A stretch of DNA of 64,000 bases from Clostridium sp. (GCF_029267215.1 NZ_JARIDH010000026.1:1-64000); one strand, 5' to 3'; counted from the first letter of the stretch, positions 25,457 through 34,877 are shown. Translations and numbers: made by a program. The notes: generated from the sequence alone by a model not told the origin.

Positions 25457-25759
25457 ATGATTAAACACATAGTTATGTGGAAATTACAAGATGAAGTTCA
25501 AGGGAAAACAAAGGCTGAAAATGCTAAGATAATAAAAGAATCTTTAGAAGGATTAAAAGACAAAGTAGAAACCTTAATAGATATAGAAGTTGGAATAAAC
25601 TTAAATAAATCAGAGCAAGCTTATGATGTAGTTCTTTACTCAACCTTTAATAGCTTAGAAGGTTTAGAAAAATATCAAAAACATCCTGAACATCTTAAAG
25701 TAGCTACTTTTGTAAGAAGTGTAGTGAAATCAAGAGTTGTTGTTGACTATGAAGCTTAA
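25457..25759 (+). CDS. Dabb (stress-responsive A/B barrel) family protein
   Basis: 100 residues, a single Dabb domain: 'MIKHIVMWKLQDE' at the start, 'LEGLKDKVETLIDIEVGINLN' in the middle and 'YDVVLYSTFNSLEGLEKYQKHPEHLKVATFV' at the end. These small dimeric ferredoxin-like proteins have mixed roles and no general biochemical function is known. The ATG at 25457 is preferred because TTAGGAGATG precedes it; an ATG at 25448 overlaps that site. It is monocistronic, with a perfect terminator 100 bp downstream. Confidence 0.88.
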   Translation: MIKHIVMWKLQDEVQGKTKAENAKIIKESLEGLKDKVETLIDIEVGINLNKSEQAYDVVLYSTFNSLEGLEKYQKHPEHLKVATFVRSVVKSRVVVDYEA

Positions 25760-25861
25760 TTAATTAAAAAACATCAAAAAACTATCCCACTTCTATAAGT
25801 GATAAGTAGTTTAAAACATATTTAATTAATATGAAGTTTAATTTTTAGTTTTTAACTAAAT

Positions 25862-25907
25862 AAAAGCACCAAGAATTTGATATATATCAAATTCTTGGTG
25901 CTTTTTT
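25862..25907. terminator. bidirectional terminator (Dabb gene / OPA transporter)
   Basis: Near-perfect palindrome: AAAAGCACCAAGAATTTGAT pairs with its complement across a short TA loop and ends in T6. It lies between the plus-strand Dabb gene and the convergent minus-strand transporter gene. Confidence 0.92.
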
Positions 25908-25957
25908 ATATTAAGATAAACATTTAACCTTTATTTATATTTAAGTTTACAAACTTA

Positions 25958-27379
25958 TTAGCTTGCCATACTTTTAGTCTTCATTTCTCTCTCTTTTTTA
26001 AGAGCTTTAAGTCTTTTTTCTTCTCCTATTGCTACAACTAGAAGTAATATAACCCCTATTATAAGTGCTCCATAAAATACTACGAAAACGTCATTCCAAC
26101 CATGTAGGTTGAATCCAAATAATGTGATACCAGTTGATTTAGGGTCGGCTATTTTTGCAAGTGCAACCTTAGCTGTTGAATCTCCAAATAAGTATCCAAA
26201 TGTTCCACTTAATCCATTAGTTACTGTGGTTGCTTTCTTAGGGGAGAATCCAACAATAGATATACCAATTAAAAGTTGTGGTCCAAATATTAATGCTCCT
26301 AAGAAAAATAATGATGTATTTACCATTACAACACTAGTTGCATATCTATATCCAAGCACAGCGAAGGCTGTTATTCCTAAACAAAAAGCTGCAAGAATAG
26401 CTCTTCTTCCTTTTAATAGGTCTGATACATATCCCCAAGTCATACTTCCTAAAAGTGCTCCCATTTCAAAATAGAATATTGTATCAACTGCATCTGTCAT
26501 ATTAAATCCTAAATGTTCTGTAACATAAAGTGGTGCCCAGTTATCTATACCTATACGTACTATATAAACAAAAACGTTAGCTACACAAAGTATCCAAATC
26601 CATGGATTTTTTAAAACATATTTTTTAAATATTTCAAATTTACTCATAGATTCACTTTCTATATTATCATTTGCTACTGGCTCGTCGAATATTTCCTCAA
26701 CTCTATTCCATCCTAATTCTTCTGGTTCATCTTTACCAAAGAACATAAATCCTATTCCAACAAAAAGTGTTATAATTGCTGGAAATATAAACATTCCTGC
26801 AACATTTCCATGGAAGAAAGTGTTAGCTCCCCATAATGCTAAGATTCCAGCAATTGCTCCACCTATATTGTGAGACATATTCCAAAATCCTAAGTATCTA
26901 CCTCTTTTAATAGTTGGTGTCCATCTTGATATTGTTGAATATGCTGAAGGACCACCTGGTGCTTGGAAGAATCCACTTAATCCCCATAATAATAATATAA
27001 TTCCTGAAGGTTGTTTTCCATGTAATAATAAAAGTCCTATTATTAATACCATAGTAGCAGACATTGCTAGTAAAAATGAAACTATACGTTTTGCATTTCT
27101 ACCATCAATAAGGTATCCTAATAAAGTTTTACCTATGGCATATGTAATTGAAAATCCAAATCCTATATATCCAAGTTCAGATGTAGTATATCCTAATTGC
27201 TCTTTTAAAAGTGGTTGAGCTGCTTTGAAGTTATTTCTTATTAAATACATACAAGCATAAACTACAAAAACTACTAAAAAAGCTTTTAGGAATTCCTTAA
27301 ACCAGCTTTTTCTTTGTTGTTCCATAGGAACAGTGGCTGGTTTCTTTTTAAGTGCAAAAAAGTTACCTATTGCATTCAT
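25958..27379 (-). CDS. OPA-family organophosphate:phosphate antiporter (UhpT/GlpT/PgtP-like)
   Basis: 473 residues, 12 helices, major facilitator fold. The organophosphate signatures are present: first-helix Arg in 'ACMYLIRNNFKAAQPLL' and second-half Arg in 'VYIVRIGIDNWAPLYV', which bind the phosphate, plus 'GFFQAPGGPSAYSTISRWTP'. Likely imports hexose phosphate, glycerol-3-phosphate or phosphoglycerate in exchange for phosphate; the exact substrate is not determined. AGGAGGAATAATAATG is the start context. The leader carries the 27-nt element shared with the MATE gene and, further up, a cre-like site. Confidence 0.9.
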   Translation of the reverse strand: MNAIGNFFALKKKPATVPMEQQRKSWFKEFLKAFLVVFVVYACMYLIRNNFKAAQPLLKEQLGYTTSELGYIGFGFSITYAIGKTLLGYLIDGRNAKRIVSFLLAMSATMVLIIGLLLLHGKQPSGIILLLWGLSGFFQAPGGPSAYSTISRWTPTIKRGRYLGFWNMSHNIGGAIAGILALWGANTFFHGNVAGMFIFPAIITLFVGIGFMFFGKDEPEELGWNRVEEIFDEPVANDNIESESMSKFEIFKKYVLKNPWIWILCVANVFVYIVRIGIDNWAPLYVTEHLGFNMTDAVDTIFYFEMGALLGSMTWGYVSDLLKGRRAILAAFCLGITAFAVLGYRYATSVVMVNTSLFFLGALIFGPQLLIGISIVGFSPKKATTVTNGLSGTFGYLFGDSTAKVALAKIADPKSTGITLFGFNLHGWNDVFVVFYGALIIGVILLLVVAIGEEKRLKALKKEREMKTKSMAS

Positions 27380-27401
27380 TATTATTCCTCCTGTTTAATT
27401 T

Positions 27402-27428
27402 TTTCGATCTGTTAAGTTAAATAAACAT
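27402..27428. promoter_or_regulatory. 27-nt leader element, copy 2 (operator-like)
   Basis: Identical over 27 bases to 5046-5072; contains the same imperfect 18-bp palindrome (27410-27427). It lies 23 bp upstream of the transporter start codon, the same relative place as in copy 1. Confidence 0.55.
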
Positions 27429-27447
27429 ATAATCAATTTTAAAAACT

Positions 27448-27462
27448 ATTAAACGTTTTCTA
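27448..27462 (-). promoter_or_regulatory. weak cre-like (CcpA) site
   Basis: On the minus strand TAGAAAACGTTTAAT fits 13 of 15 positions of the cre consensus WTGNAANCGNWNNCW. Position upstream of a sugar-phosphate transporter makes catabolite control plausible; match alone is weak in AT-rich DNA. Confidence 0.3.
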
Positions 27463-27503
27463 AATCAGATTACTATTAAAGTATAAAACAGAATATAAAC
27501 AAA

Positions 27504-27547
27504 ACAATCTCTTAAATGTTTCATAAATGTAACATTTAAGAGATTGT
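27504..27547 (-). terminator. terminator of the Bce-type ABC operon
   Basis: Perfect 17-bp stem (27504-27520 with 27531-27547, arm starting ACAATCTCTTAAATGTT) with a 10-nt loop, 24 bp after the permease stop and followed on the minus strand by TTTTGTTTATATT. Confidence 0.85.
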
Positions 27548-27570
27548 TGTTTTTCCATATATATATTTTT

Positions 27571-29616
27571 TTATTTTTGTTTTAAAGCATTTTTTACTAT
27601 TGACTTATAACCTGAATATGTTGCGTAAAAATATCCACCATATACAATTACCATTATTAATACAGTTATTAAAGATGAACTAACTATATCTACTTTATTA
27701 ATTTTTGATACAAACTCATTAATAACTTTTATTGCTACCACTGAATGAACTAAAGCAATAACTAAAGGTAATCCAAAGTATATACTTACTTGAGTAAATA
27801 TTGATTTATTTATCATTTTCTGAGGAACACCAATTCTTCTTAAAGATTTGTATCTTTCAACACTATCACTACCATCTGATAATTGTTGAAGAGCTAATAC
27901 TGCTGTACTTGATATTAGGAATATTATTCCTAAGTATATAACTAAGAACAAAATTAAACTAGACATAACATTACTTTTCTCATATATCATTGATCTAGTA
28001 TATCCACTTACATAGCCAATTTTTTCTGTATCTAGCTTACCTGATATATATTTTTCAAATATATTTTCTACCCTTTCATTTTCAACCTTTTTATCTTTAC
28101 CATAGTTTATATTAACTTTACTTGATATTTTTTCTAAGTTAGTAACCACATTATCTGGAACTATTAAAGTTAAATCATTACTTTTCATACCTGAACTTTC
28201 AAGAGATCCTGTAATAACTTTATCTTTTCCAATTAGACTAGAATTAGCAACTTTATATTTTTTATTATTTATAGTTATCTCACTTTTTTTCTCTACTATA
28301 GATTTTAAAACTGGTATCACCTTATCAGAATTACTAGAAAGTAAAATTTCATTATTATTTAAATTAATTTCCTTTTCACCTTTTAAATTTCTAATTTTAT
28401 TATATGAAGTTATATCTATTGTAGTTATACCATATCTATGCCCTGAATTTTTATTAACCTTCTTTGTGTCATTAATATTATCATTAAATACATTATAAAA
28501 ATCTGTATCTTTTAGTTCGTATTCATTATAATATACAACTTTATCACTAGAATTAAATTTAAAGCCTGCTAAATTTAAAGATTCCTTAACACTCGTTACC
28601 TTACTATTATTATCTATATATAATGTAGCTGAAGCATCAAAAGGAGTTGTTTCTTCTAAATCGCTTGATAATGCATTTTTAAAACTTAAACCAGTTGATA
28701 ATACACTTATTGTCAAAAATAACATAAGACATATTACAGTCATAGATACAAAGTTTGTATTTATTTTATTATTTATTTGTCTTAATACAAAGACATTTAA
28801 GTTTTTTAAATAAATATTTTTATTTTTTTGAACCATATAAAGAGTAAATCCTGCTAAACTAAATATTAATAGCAACGTTCCTAATATACCTAAAATAATT
28901 GTAACCCAAAAAGTTTTTAAATCAGGTCTTAACCCTATTTTTATAACTACAAAATAAGCTGCTGCTAAAAGAATTAAAGACATTAAAAATATAGAAAATA
29001 TTATGATAGGATTTTTAACCTTAATATTTTCACTTTTCTTATTAGCATTTAACATATCTATAAGTTTATATTTTGAAATTACAATTGAGTTAAAAATCAT
29101 TACTAAAACAAATATTATTCCAAAATATTCCATAGTCTTAACCATAGCCCCCATAGAGAATAAGAATTTATAGTTACTTAAAGGAATTTCAAATAATTTT
29201 GCTGAAAAAGCTGATATACCTTGTGAAACAATTATTCCAATTCCAAGTCCAACAAGTAAAGAGATAATTCCAACTAAAATTGTTTCATATGTAAGTATTT
29301 TCGAAATTTTATTTTTTCCCATACCTAAAGTCATATAAAGACCTAATTCTTTTTTACGCTTTTTAACTAGAAAGTTATTAGCATAAACTATTAGTCCTCC
29401 TAAAATAAATGATATGAAAACTGACACTCCAGATATAATGCTTTGTAAAAACTTAATATATTCAGCTTGATTTTTTCCCATTTCAAGAAATGCTTTTTGA
29501 TCTCCTATAGAATTAAAAGCATAGAATATACATACGCCTAATGTAAGTGTAAGAAAGTAAATTGAATAATCCTTAAAGCTTTTTCTAACATTACCTAATG
29601 CAATTTTAAAATACAT
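27571..29616 (-). CDS. BceB-type ABC transporter permease
   Basis: 681 residues from ATG 29616 (GGAGGTG 9 nt upstream). Ten helices in the BceB arrangement: four near the N-terminus with an FtsX-like region ('GGLIVYANNFLVKKRKKELGLYMTLGMGKNKIS'), a large outside domain of about 220 residues between helices seven and eight, then the last three helices. The outside domain of this family binds peptide antibiotics such as bacitracin or lantibiotics. It overlaps the ATPase gene by 11 bp, so translation is coupled. Confidence 0.88.
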   Translation of the reverse strand: MYFKIALGNVRKSFKDYSIYFLTLTLGVCIFYAFNSIGDQKAFLEMGKNQAEYIKFLQSIISGVSVFISFILGGLIVYANNFLVKKRKKELGLYMTLGMGKNKISKILTYETILVGIISLLVGLGIGIIVSQGISAFSAKLFEIPLSNYKFLFSMGAMVKTMEYFGIIFVLVMIFNSIVISKYKLIDMLNANKKSENIKVKNPIIIFSIFLMSLILLAAAYFVVIKIGLRPDLKTFWVTIILGILGTLLLIFSLAGFTLYMVQKNKNIYLKNLNVFVLRQINNKINTNFVSMTVICLMLFLTISVLSTGLSFKNALSSDLEETTPFDASATLYIDNNSKVTSVKESLNLAGFKFNSSDKVVYYNEYELKDTDFYNVFNDNINDTKKVNKNSGHRYGITTIDITSYNKIRNLKGEKEINLNNNEILLSSNSDKVIPVLKSIVEKKSEITINNKKYKVANSSLIGKDKVITGSLESSGMKSNDLTLIVPDNVVTNLEKISSKVNINYGKDKKVENERVENIFEKYISGKLDTEKIGYVSGYTRSMIYEKSNVMSSLILFLVIYLGIIFLISSTAVLALQQLSDGSDSVERYKSLRRIGVPQKMINKSIFTQVSIYFGLPLVIALVHSVVAIKVINEFVSKINKVDIVSSSLITVLIMVIVYGGYFYATYSGYKSIVKNALKQK

Positions 29617-30373
29617 CCCTATTATCACCTCCAAGAAGTGTTATAACTTCAATTATTCTATCAAAAAATTCTTTTCTTGAATCTGTTCCCCTTATTAACT
29701 CATTAAATATTTTCCCATCCTTTATAAATAAGATTCTATGTGCATAACTTGCTGTAAAGGCATCATGAGTAACCATAAGTATTGTCGCTTCTAATTCTTT
29801 GTTTAATTTTTCAAAAGAATCTAAAAGCATCCTAGCTGCCTTTGAATCTAAAGCCCCAGTTGGTTCGTCTGCTAATATTAAGGCTGGATTTGTAACTATG
29901 GCCCTGGCAGATGCTACCCTTTGCTTTTGTCCTCCTGATATTTGATATGGAAATTTATTCAATATCTCTTTGATCCCTAAATTATCAGCAACTTTATTTA
30001 TAAGTTTATCTATCTCACTTGCTTTTCTTCCTTGAATTGTTAAAGCTAAAGCTATATTTTCATAAGCTGTTAAAGTATCTAAAAGATTAAAATCTTGAAA
30101 TATAAATCCAAGTTCATCTCTTCTAAACTTCTCTAAATTCTTAGATTTAAGCTTTGTTATATCTTGTTCATTAATTATAATATTCCCTGTTGTAACAGTA
30201 TCAATTGTTGATATACAATTTAATAATGTTGTCTTTCCACTTCCAGAGGGACCCATAATCCCAACAAACTCTCCCTTACCAACCTTAAAACTAATATTAT
30301 CAATTGCTTTTGTTATATTATCCTTATTTCCATAATATTTTTCTATATTTTCAACATTTAAAACATTTTTCAT
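29606..30373 (-). CDS. BceA-type ABC transporter ATP-binding protein
   Basis: 255 residues. Walker A GPSGSGKTTLLN, Q-loop 'FIFQDFNLLD', signature ISGGQKQR, Walker B 'LILADEPTGALD', H-loop 'ILMVTHDAF': a complete nucleotide-binding domain of the MacB/LolD/BceA group. With the permease it would protect against cell-wall-active peptides and act as the sensor for the two-component system encoded upstream. AGGAGGAACAAG precedes the ATG. It has its own control region bearing a BceR-type box. Confidence 0.92.
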   Translation of the reverse strand: MKNVLNVENIEKYYGNKDNITKAIDNISFKVGKGEFVGIMGPSGSGKTTLLNCISTIDTVTTGNIIINEQDITKLKSKNLEKFRRDELGFIFQDFNLLDTLTAYENIALALTIQGRKASEIDKLINKVADNLGIKEILNKFPYQISGGQKQRVASARAIVTNPALILADEPTGALDSKAARMLLDSFEKLNKELEATILMVTHDAFTASYAHRILFIKDGKIFNELIRGTDSRKEFFDRIIEVITLLGGDNRDVF

Positions 30374-30456
30374 ATCTTGTTCCTCCTCTTTTCATCTTAC
30401 AAACTTATTTTATCCCCAATATTAAATTTCACATATTTATTTATCTTTCACTTATA

Positions 30457-30470
30457 TTACAAATTTGTAA
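30457..30470 (-). promoter_or_regulatory. BceR-type response-regulator box
   Basis: TTACAAATTTGTAA is a perfect 14-bp palindrome that fits the TNACA-N4-TGTAA consensus I recall for BceR-like regulators. It lies 84 bp upstream of the ABC ATPase gene and downstream of the two-component operon terminator, which is where such a regulator controls its transporter. Confidence 0.65.
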
Positions 30471-30556
30471 GATTAAAAGCATTTTATTATTTATCTCTGT
30501 TTTAGTTTAGTATTAATTTAAAGAAAAAACTAATTTATTTAAATAATAATATAAAA

Positions 30557-30616
30557 AAACTAGATTTATAATCTTAAAACCTATATAAATAGGGCTTAAT
30601 CTTATAAATCTAGTTT
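30557..30616 (-). terminator. terminator of the two-component operon
   Basis: AAACTAGATTTATA (30557-30570) pairs with TATAAATCTAGTTT (30603-30616), 14 bp perfect, with further pairing in the loop, and on the minus strand is followed by TTTTTATATTATTATTT. It separates the kinase gene from the ABC genes. Confidence 0.8.
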
Positions 30617-30644
30617 ATTATGTAATAAATATTAATAAATTTAT

Positions 30645-31655
30645 TTATTTAGCTAATAAAGCATTTCCTATTGGAAATATTAAATTAACTTCCGTTCCAT
30701 TATTCTCTTTTGAATAAAGTTTTAATCCAAGCCCTAATTTATCACAAAGTTTTTTACAAAGATAAAGTCCTATCCCTGTTGATTTTGAAAACTTTCTTCC
30801 ATTATCTCCTGTAAATCCTTTTTCAAAAACTCTTCCTAAATCCTTTTTTGCTATTCCTACTCCATTATCTTTTATGTTTAAAATTATACTATTTTTATTT
30901 TTAAAACTTGAAATGCTTATCTTTCCCCCTACTTTAGTATATTTTATAGCATTATTTAAAATTTGACCAATTATAAACTCAACCCATTTTTCATCACTAT
31001 AAGCTAAATAATTTAAATCACCTAATTCTAAAGATATTCTTTTATTTATAAAATCCCTAGAATTTCTCTTCACTACATTCTTAATGGATTTTTCTAAAGA
31101 AAATTCTCTTATTAAATAATCTTTGCTCACATCATTACTTCGTGCATAATATAATACTTGATCTATATATTCTTCAATTTTTTTAATCTCTCTTTTAATA
31201 CTAAATGTAATTTCACTTTCATTATTTTCTAGTATTAGATTTATTGATGATATAGGCGTCTTTATTTCATGAACCCATGTTTCTATGTATTCTCTGTACT
31301 CTTTTTCTTTCATTTTATATGTTTTAACATGCTCATGCATATCCTTATCAGTTTCCTTTAAAACTTCATAAAGAAATTCTCCATTATAAAAGTTTGGCTC
31401 ATCTATAAGTTCTGGCAGTAAATACTTTCTATCTAATCCATCTAAAACAGAAATTATATTATCATAGTATTTTTTGCTTTTAAAAAAATCTAATATTATA
31501 TAAAAAGTAATAGGGAAAAACCATATACACCCAACTAGAAATATTATTAAACTTCCAACTTTACCCAAATGTAAAATTTCAGATATTGTTATAAATATGA
31601 TTAAATTAACTGTTAAAAATAAAAACTTATCTTTAAAATATTCTTTTATTTTCAT
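30645..31655 (-). CDS. BceS-type intramembrane-sensing histidine kinase
   Basis: 336 residues. Two N-terminal helices (about 12-30 and 36-56) with almost no outside loop, as in BceS-like kinases that sense through their ABC transporter. DHp box 'ETWVHEIKTPISSINLILE' with the phosphorylated His; ATPase boxes 'IIGQILNNAIKYTK' (N), 'IKDNGVGIAKKDLGRVFEKGF' (G1/F) and 'STGIGLYLCKKL' (G2). It overlaps the response-regulator stop by 4 bp. Confidence 0.92.
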   Translation of the reverse strand: MKIKEYFKDKFLFLTVNLIIFITISEILHLGKVGSLIIFLVGCIWFFPITFYIILDFFKSKKYYDNIISVLDGLDRKYLLPELIDEPNFYNGEFLYEVLKETDKDMHEHVKTYKMKEKEYREYIETWVHEIKTPISSINLILENNESEITFSIKREIKKIEEYIDQVLYYARSNDVSKDYLIREFSLEKSIKNVVKRNSRDFINKRISLELGDLNYLAYSDEKWVEFIIGQILNNAIKYTKVGGKISISSFKNKNSIILNIKDNGVGIAKKDLGRVFEKGFTGDNGRKFSKSTGIGLYLCKKLCDKLGLGLKLYSKENNGTEVNLIFPIGNALLAK

Positions 31656-32320
31656 GGAATTATATACCCCAATCCTCTTTTAGTTTCTATAACTTCTTTC
31701 ATACCAACTTCCTCAAGCTTCTTTCTAAGTCTAGTCATATTAACAGATAGAGTATTATCATCTACAAAAATATCTGAATTCCACATATAATCCATTAAAT
31801 CTTCCCTAGAAACAATCTTTCCTCTACTCTTTAAAAGACAAACTAATATTTTAAATTCATTTTTAGTAAGTTCCTCTTCTTTTTCTTTACAGGAAATTTT
31901 TCCATTAGATAGATTAAGTTTTAAATCATCATAAGTTAAAATATCCTGATCTGATAAAGAATATGTTCTTCTTAAAATAGAACCTATTCTAGCTAATAAA
32001 ACTTGAGTATTATAAGGTTTTGTTATAAAATCATCAGCGCCTAAATTCATGCTCATGATTTCATCCATATCACTATCTCTACTTGTAACTATTATTATAG
32101 GCACATTTGAATATTTTCTAATCTCTCTACAAATATGATACCCATCAAAATAAGGAAGATTTATATCTAAAAGTATTAAATCGGCATTGTTTTCTTTTAT
32201 GAAGTCTAATATATTTTCAAAATCAGTTGGCGCCAAAACTCCATATCCATATCTTTCTAAAAGTTTTGTAAGCTCTTCTCTTATAGTTTCTGTATCCTCA
32301 ATAATAAGAATTCTCTTCAT
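31652..32320 (-). CDS. BceR-type OmpR-family response regulator
   Basis: 222 residues. Receiver domain with acidic pocket (IIEDTE), phosphorylated Asp in 'LILLDINLPYFDGYHI', Thr/Ser in 'IIVTSR' and Lys in 'DFITKPY'. The C-terminal winged helix ('LTKNEFKILVCLLKSRGKIVSREDLM...VDDNTLSVNMTRLRKKL') is of the OmpR/PhoB type. It is first in the operon, with AGGAGTTGATTTTAAATG as start context and a strong promoter just upstream. It most likely activates the neighbouring ABC genes through the palindrome at 30457-30470. Confidence 0.93.
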   Translation of the reverse strand: MKRILIIEDTETIREELTKLLERYGYGVLAPTDFENILDFIKENNADLILLDINLPYFDGYHICREIRKYSNVPIIIVTSRDSDMDEIMSMNLGADDFITKPYNTQVLLARIGSILRRTYSLSDQDILTYDDLKLNLSNGKISCKEKEEELTKNEFKILVCLLKSRGKIVSREDLMDYMWNSDIFVDDNTLSVNMTRLRKKLEEVGMKEVIETKRGLGYIIP

Positions 32321-32370
32321 TTAAAATCAACTCCTATTTATTATTTAATTCTCTTTAAGTTTAGAATACC

Positions 32371-32399
32371 ATAATAAACAGCAATTTAAAACTTGACAA
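32371..32399 (-). promoter_or_regulatory. promoter of the two-component operon
   Basis: On the minus strand TTGTCA (32394-32399), a 17-nt spacer and TATTAT (32371-32376) form a near-consensus vegetative promoter 51 bp upstream of the response-regulator start. Confidence 0.7.
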
Positions 32400-32429
32400 A
32401 ATTCTGTATTCTTTTCTAACTTATGTAAT

Positions 32430-33752
32430 CTAATTTAAAGCTACATATATTTTATACACTTTAACTCTATAAATTAAGAAAGCTATACTTCCTTTCATTA
32501 TATTAGATAAAGCTATACTAAACCACACTCCATTTATTCCAAAAAATTCAACTAAAATTAATGCCATAGGAATTCTCATAATAGTAAATGTTATGCTTAT
32601 TATTGAAGGAATCTTTGGAAGTCCCAATCCTGAGAACACTCCATTTGATATCATCTCACAACTACTGAATATCTGAACCATCCCTAAAACCCTTAAATAA
32701 CTCACTCCAATTTCAATTGTTGATTGATCCTTAACAAAAATACCCACTAATTGATTTGGAATAAAAATAAATAAAGAGGATATTAAAAGTGAATAGATTC
32801 CGCCTAAAAGCAAAGCTGTCTTATATCCATCATTAACTCTCTTAAACTTCTTAGCTCCAAAGTTTTGCCCTGTAAATCCTGAAATTGCTCCATTTAAACC
32901 TCCAATTACCATAAAACTTACAGACTCTATTTGAAGTCCTATCTTCTGAGCCGCAATTGCATCTGCTCCAAAACTTGCTATTATTCTAGCTAAAATTATA
33001 TTAACCACTGTAAATAAAATTCTTTGTGAAGCCATTGGAAAACCAAGTCTTGCAATCTCTTTTATTTTTTCAAAATCTAATTTTCTCTTTAAATCAATCT
33101 TAAATAATTCCTTTCCATTATATAAATATAAACAAAATATAACCACATTAGAAATCAATGTAGCAAAAGCTGCCCCAAATACCCCTAATTTAAATACATA
33201 AATAAGTATTGGATCTAAAATTATATTTATAATGATACCTATTGCACTAATTTTTAATGCTAATTTATTATTCCCAAAACTAGCCAAAATTCTAATAAAC
33301 ATATAATTAAAGAAAGTAAAAAATAAAACTGGTGCACTTACTGCTAAATATATATATGAATCTCTATAAACAACCTTATCATGTATATTTAAAAATCCAA
33401 TAAAATATTTACCAAATAAAACAAGAATTATTGCATAAACAATTCCTATTATAAAATTCATAAAAAGCCCACTTTTTATGTATTCATAAGTAGCATCATC
33501 ATTTTTTCTACCTACTTCATGAGAAACCTTTATTCCCGTTCCAGTTACAACTAAGGCATTTATTGAATATCCAAGTCCTAAAAAGAAACTTGAGGAACCA
33601 ATACTTGCAACAGCACTGCTACCAAGGCCACCAACCCAGAACATATCAATAAGTCCATAAGCAAATTGAAGTAGAGAACTTCCCATAATAGGTAAAGCTA
33701 GGTTTGTAAGTACCAAAAGAACCTTTCCTTTTGTTAAATCTATCTTCTTCAT
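32430..33752 (-). CDS. MATE-family efflux transporter
   Basis: 440 residues from ATG 33752, chosen because TAGGAGAAAA lies just before it. About 12 helices; repeat 1 begins 'LPIMGSSLLQFAYGLIDMFWVGGLGSSAVASIGSSSFF' and repeat 2 'LGFPMASQRILFTVVNIILARIIASFGADAIAAQKIG'. It belongs to the NorM/DinF-like branch and is clearly a different lineage from the MATE protein at 3647. Function is Na+- or H+-driven export of unknown compounds. A degraded inverted-repeat element occupies the DNA upstream. Confidence 0.9.
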   Translation of the reverse strand: MKKIDLTKGKVLLVLTNLALPIMGSSLLQFAYGLIDMFWVGGLGSSAVASIGSSSFFLGLGYSINALVVTGTGIKVSHEVGRKNDDATYEYIKSGLFMNFIIGIVYAIILVLFGKYFIGFLNIHDKVVYRDSYIYLAVSAPVLFFTFFNYMFIRILASFGNNKLALKISAIGIIINIILDPILIYVFKLGVFGAAFATLISNVVIFCLYLYNGKELFKIDLKRKLDFEKIKEIARLGFPMASQRILFTVVNIILARIIASFGADAIAAQKIGLQIESVSFMVIGGLNGAISGFTGQNFGAKKFKRVNDGYKTALLLGGIYSLLISSLFIFIPNQLVGIFVKDQSTIEIGVSYLRVLGMVQIFSSCEMISNGVFSGLGLPKIPSIISITFTIMRIPMALILVEFFGINGVWFSIALSNIMKGSIAFLIYRVKVYKIYVALN

Positions 33753-33792
33753 ACAATTTTCTCCTATAAACATATAAGCTTTTCATTAAGTT

Positions 33793-34062
33793 AATGTTTA
33801 TTTTATATAGCCCTTAAGACCTAATTAATTTCACAGAGAGTTTCTATTGAATATTCCAAGAATAATAGCTAAGGATTAAGTGAAAGTCCAAATTTTTAAT
33901 TTGGCATCTTGAACTTATGCAATGGAACTTTAGTGAATTTGTATTCCTTAAAAATAAAGGTCAAACAACTTCTCTTCTTAACGATATTATTATTCCATAT
34001 TCAATGAAACTCTAAACTGCTTATTAAGATAGCCTTACAGTTCTATCTAAAATAAACACTAA
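33793..34062. repeat. MITE-like element, diverged copy
   Basis: Ends TGTTTATTTTATATAG (33795-33810) and CTATCTAAAATAAACAC (34043-34059) are inverted copies, and the inner parts (TTTCACAGAGAGTTTCTATT and AAACTCTAAACTGCTTATTA) match those of 14756-14991. No coding capacity. It fills the gap between the MATE gene and arsC. Confidence 0.6.
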
Positions 34063-34109
34063 TAAAAGACTATATACTCTTTAAATCTTATTAAAATTTA
34101 AAAATCCAA

Positions 34110-34508
34110 TTAAATTTTTCCACTTTTTATGCGTTCAACTAAATTTTCAACTTTTTCTTTTATTTTATCTCTTGTATATATAAACTCCTCATCACTTTTT
34201 CCACTTGGATCATCTAACCCCCAGTCTTCTCTATATTTACAAGGTAGTGTTGGGCACTGAACATTGCATCCCATAGTTATTAAAATATCAACCTCTGGAA
34301 TTTCATTTAAAAGTTTAGGTTTTTGAGTTAATTCCATATCAACTCCAATTTCTTTCATTATTCTAACAGCATCTTGATTTATTTTATCTCTTTTTTCAGT
34401 ACCTGCTGAATAACTCTCAAAAATATTTAATCCCAACAACTTTCCAAAGGCCTCAGCCATCTGTGATCTACAAGAGTTATGCACACATACAAATGCAACT
34501 TTTTTCAT
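34110..34508 (-). CDS. arsC: thioredoxin-dependent arsenate reductase (LMW-phosphatase type)
   Basis: 132 residues. P-loop 'VCVHNSCRSQMAEA' (C-x5-R with the catalytic Cys 8), 'ITMGCNVQCPTLPCKYREDWGLDDPSG' holding the second and third redox cysteines and the catalytic Asp. This is the B. subtilis/S. aureus ArsC class that reduces arsenate to arsenite with thioredoxin. AGGAGG lies 8 nt before the ATG. It follows arsR by about 40 bp in one operon. No arsenite pump (ArsB/Acr3) is nearby, so export must rely on a gene elsewhere. Confidence 0.9.
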   Translation of the reverse strand: MKKVAFVCVHNSCRSQMAEAFGKLLGLNIFESYSAGTEKRDKINQDAVRIMKEIGVDMELTQKPKLLNEIPEVDILITMGCNVQCPTLPCKYREDWGLDDPSGKSDEEFIYTRDKIKEKVENLVERIKSGKI

Positions 34509-34549
34509 AATTAAAATCCTCCTAATTTCCTATCCCACTTCATAAAATA

Positions 34550-34834
34550 TTATTTCCCATTAGTTATTAACTCCATAAAAGAAATAACAACTTTATTTGC
34601 TTCATTTAAATTTAAACTATAATAACTCCAAGTTCCTTCTCTTCTGCAACTAACTAACCCACACTCACTTAAAATCTTCATATGATGTGATAATGTTGAT
34701 TGTGAAATATCGAAACTCTTCAATATTTCACAGACACATTTTTCTCCACTTGATAATAAATTTATTATCATCAATCTGTTAGAATCAGCTAAAGCCTTGA
34801 AAACCTTTGAACTTTTCTCAAATATATCTTCCAT
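34550..34834 (-). CDS. arsR: ArsR-family metalloregulator
   Basis: 94 residues from ATG 34834 (GGAGTGTG upstream; a start at 34864 is also open). Winged helix with 'SGEKCVCEILKSFDISQSTLSHHMKILSECGLVSCRREG'; the CVC in the alpha3 position is the arsenite/antimonite-binding motif of classical ArsR. It probably represses itself and arsC until As(III) binds. A matching operator overlaps its -35 element. Confidence 0.92.
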   Translation of the reverse strand: MEDIFEKSSKVFKALADSNRLMIINLLSSGEKCVCEILKSFDISQSTLSHHMKILSECGLVSCRREGTWSYYSLNLNEANKVVISFMELITNGK

Positions 34835-34877
34835 AATCAAATTCACACTCCAACTTAAAATCAAACTTTATACACTC

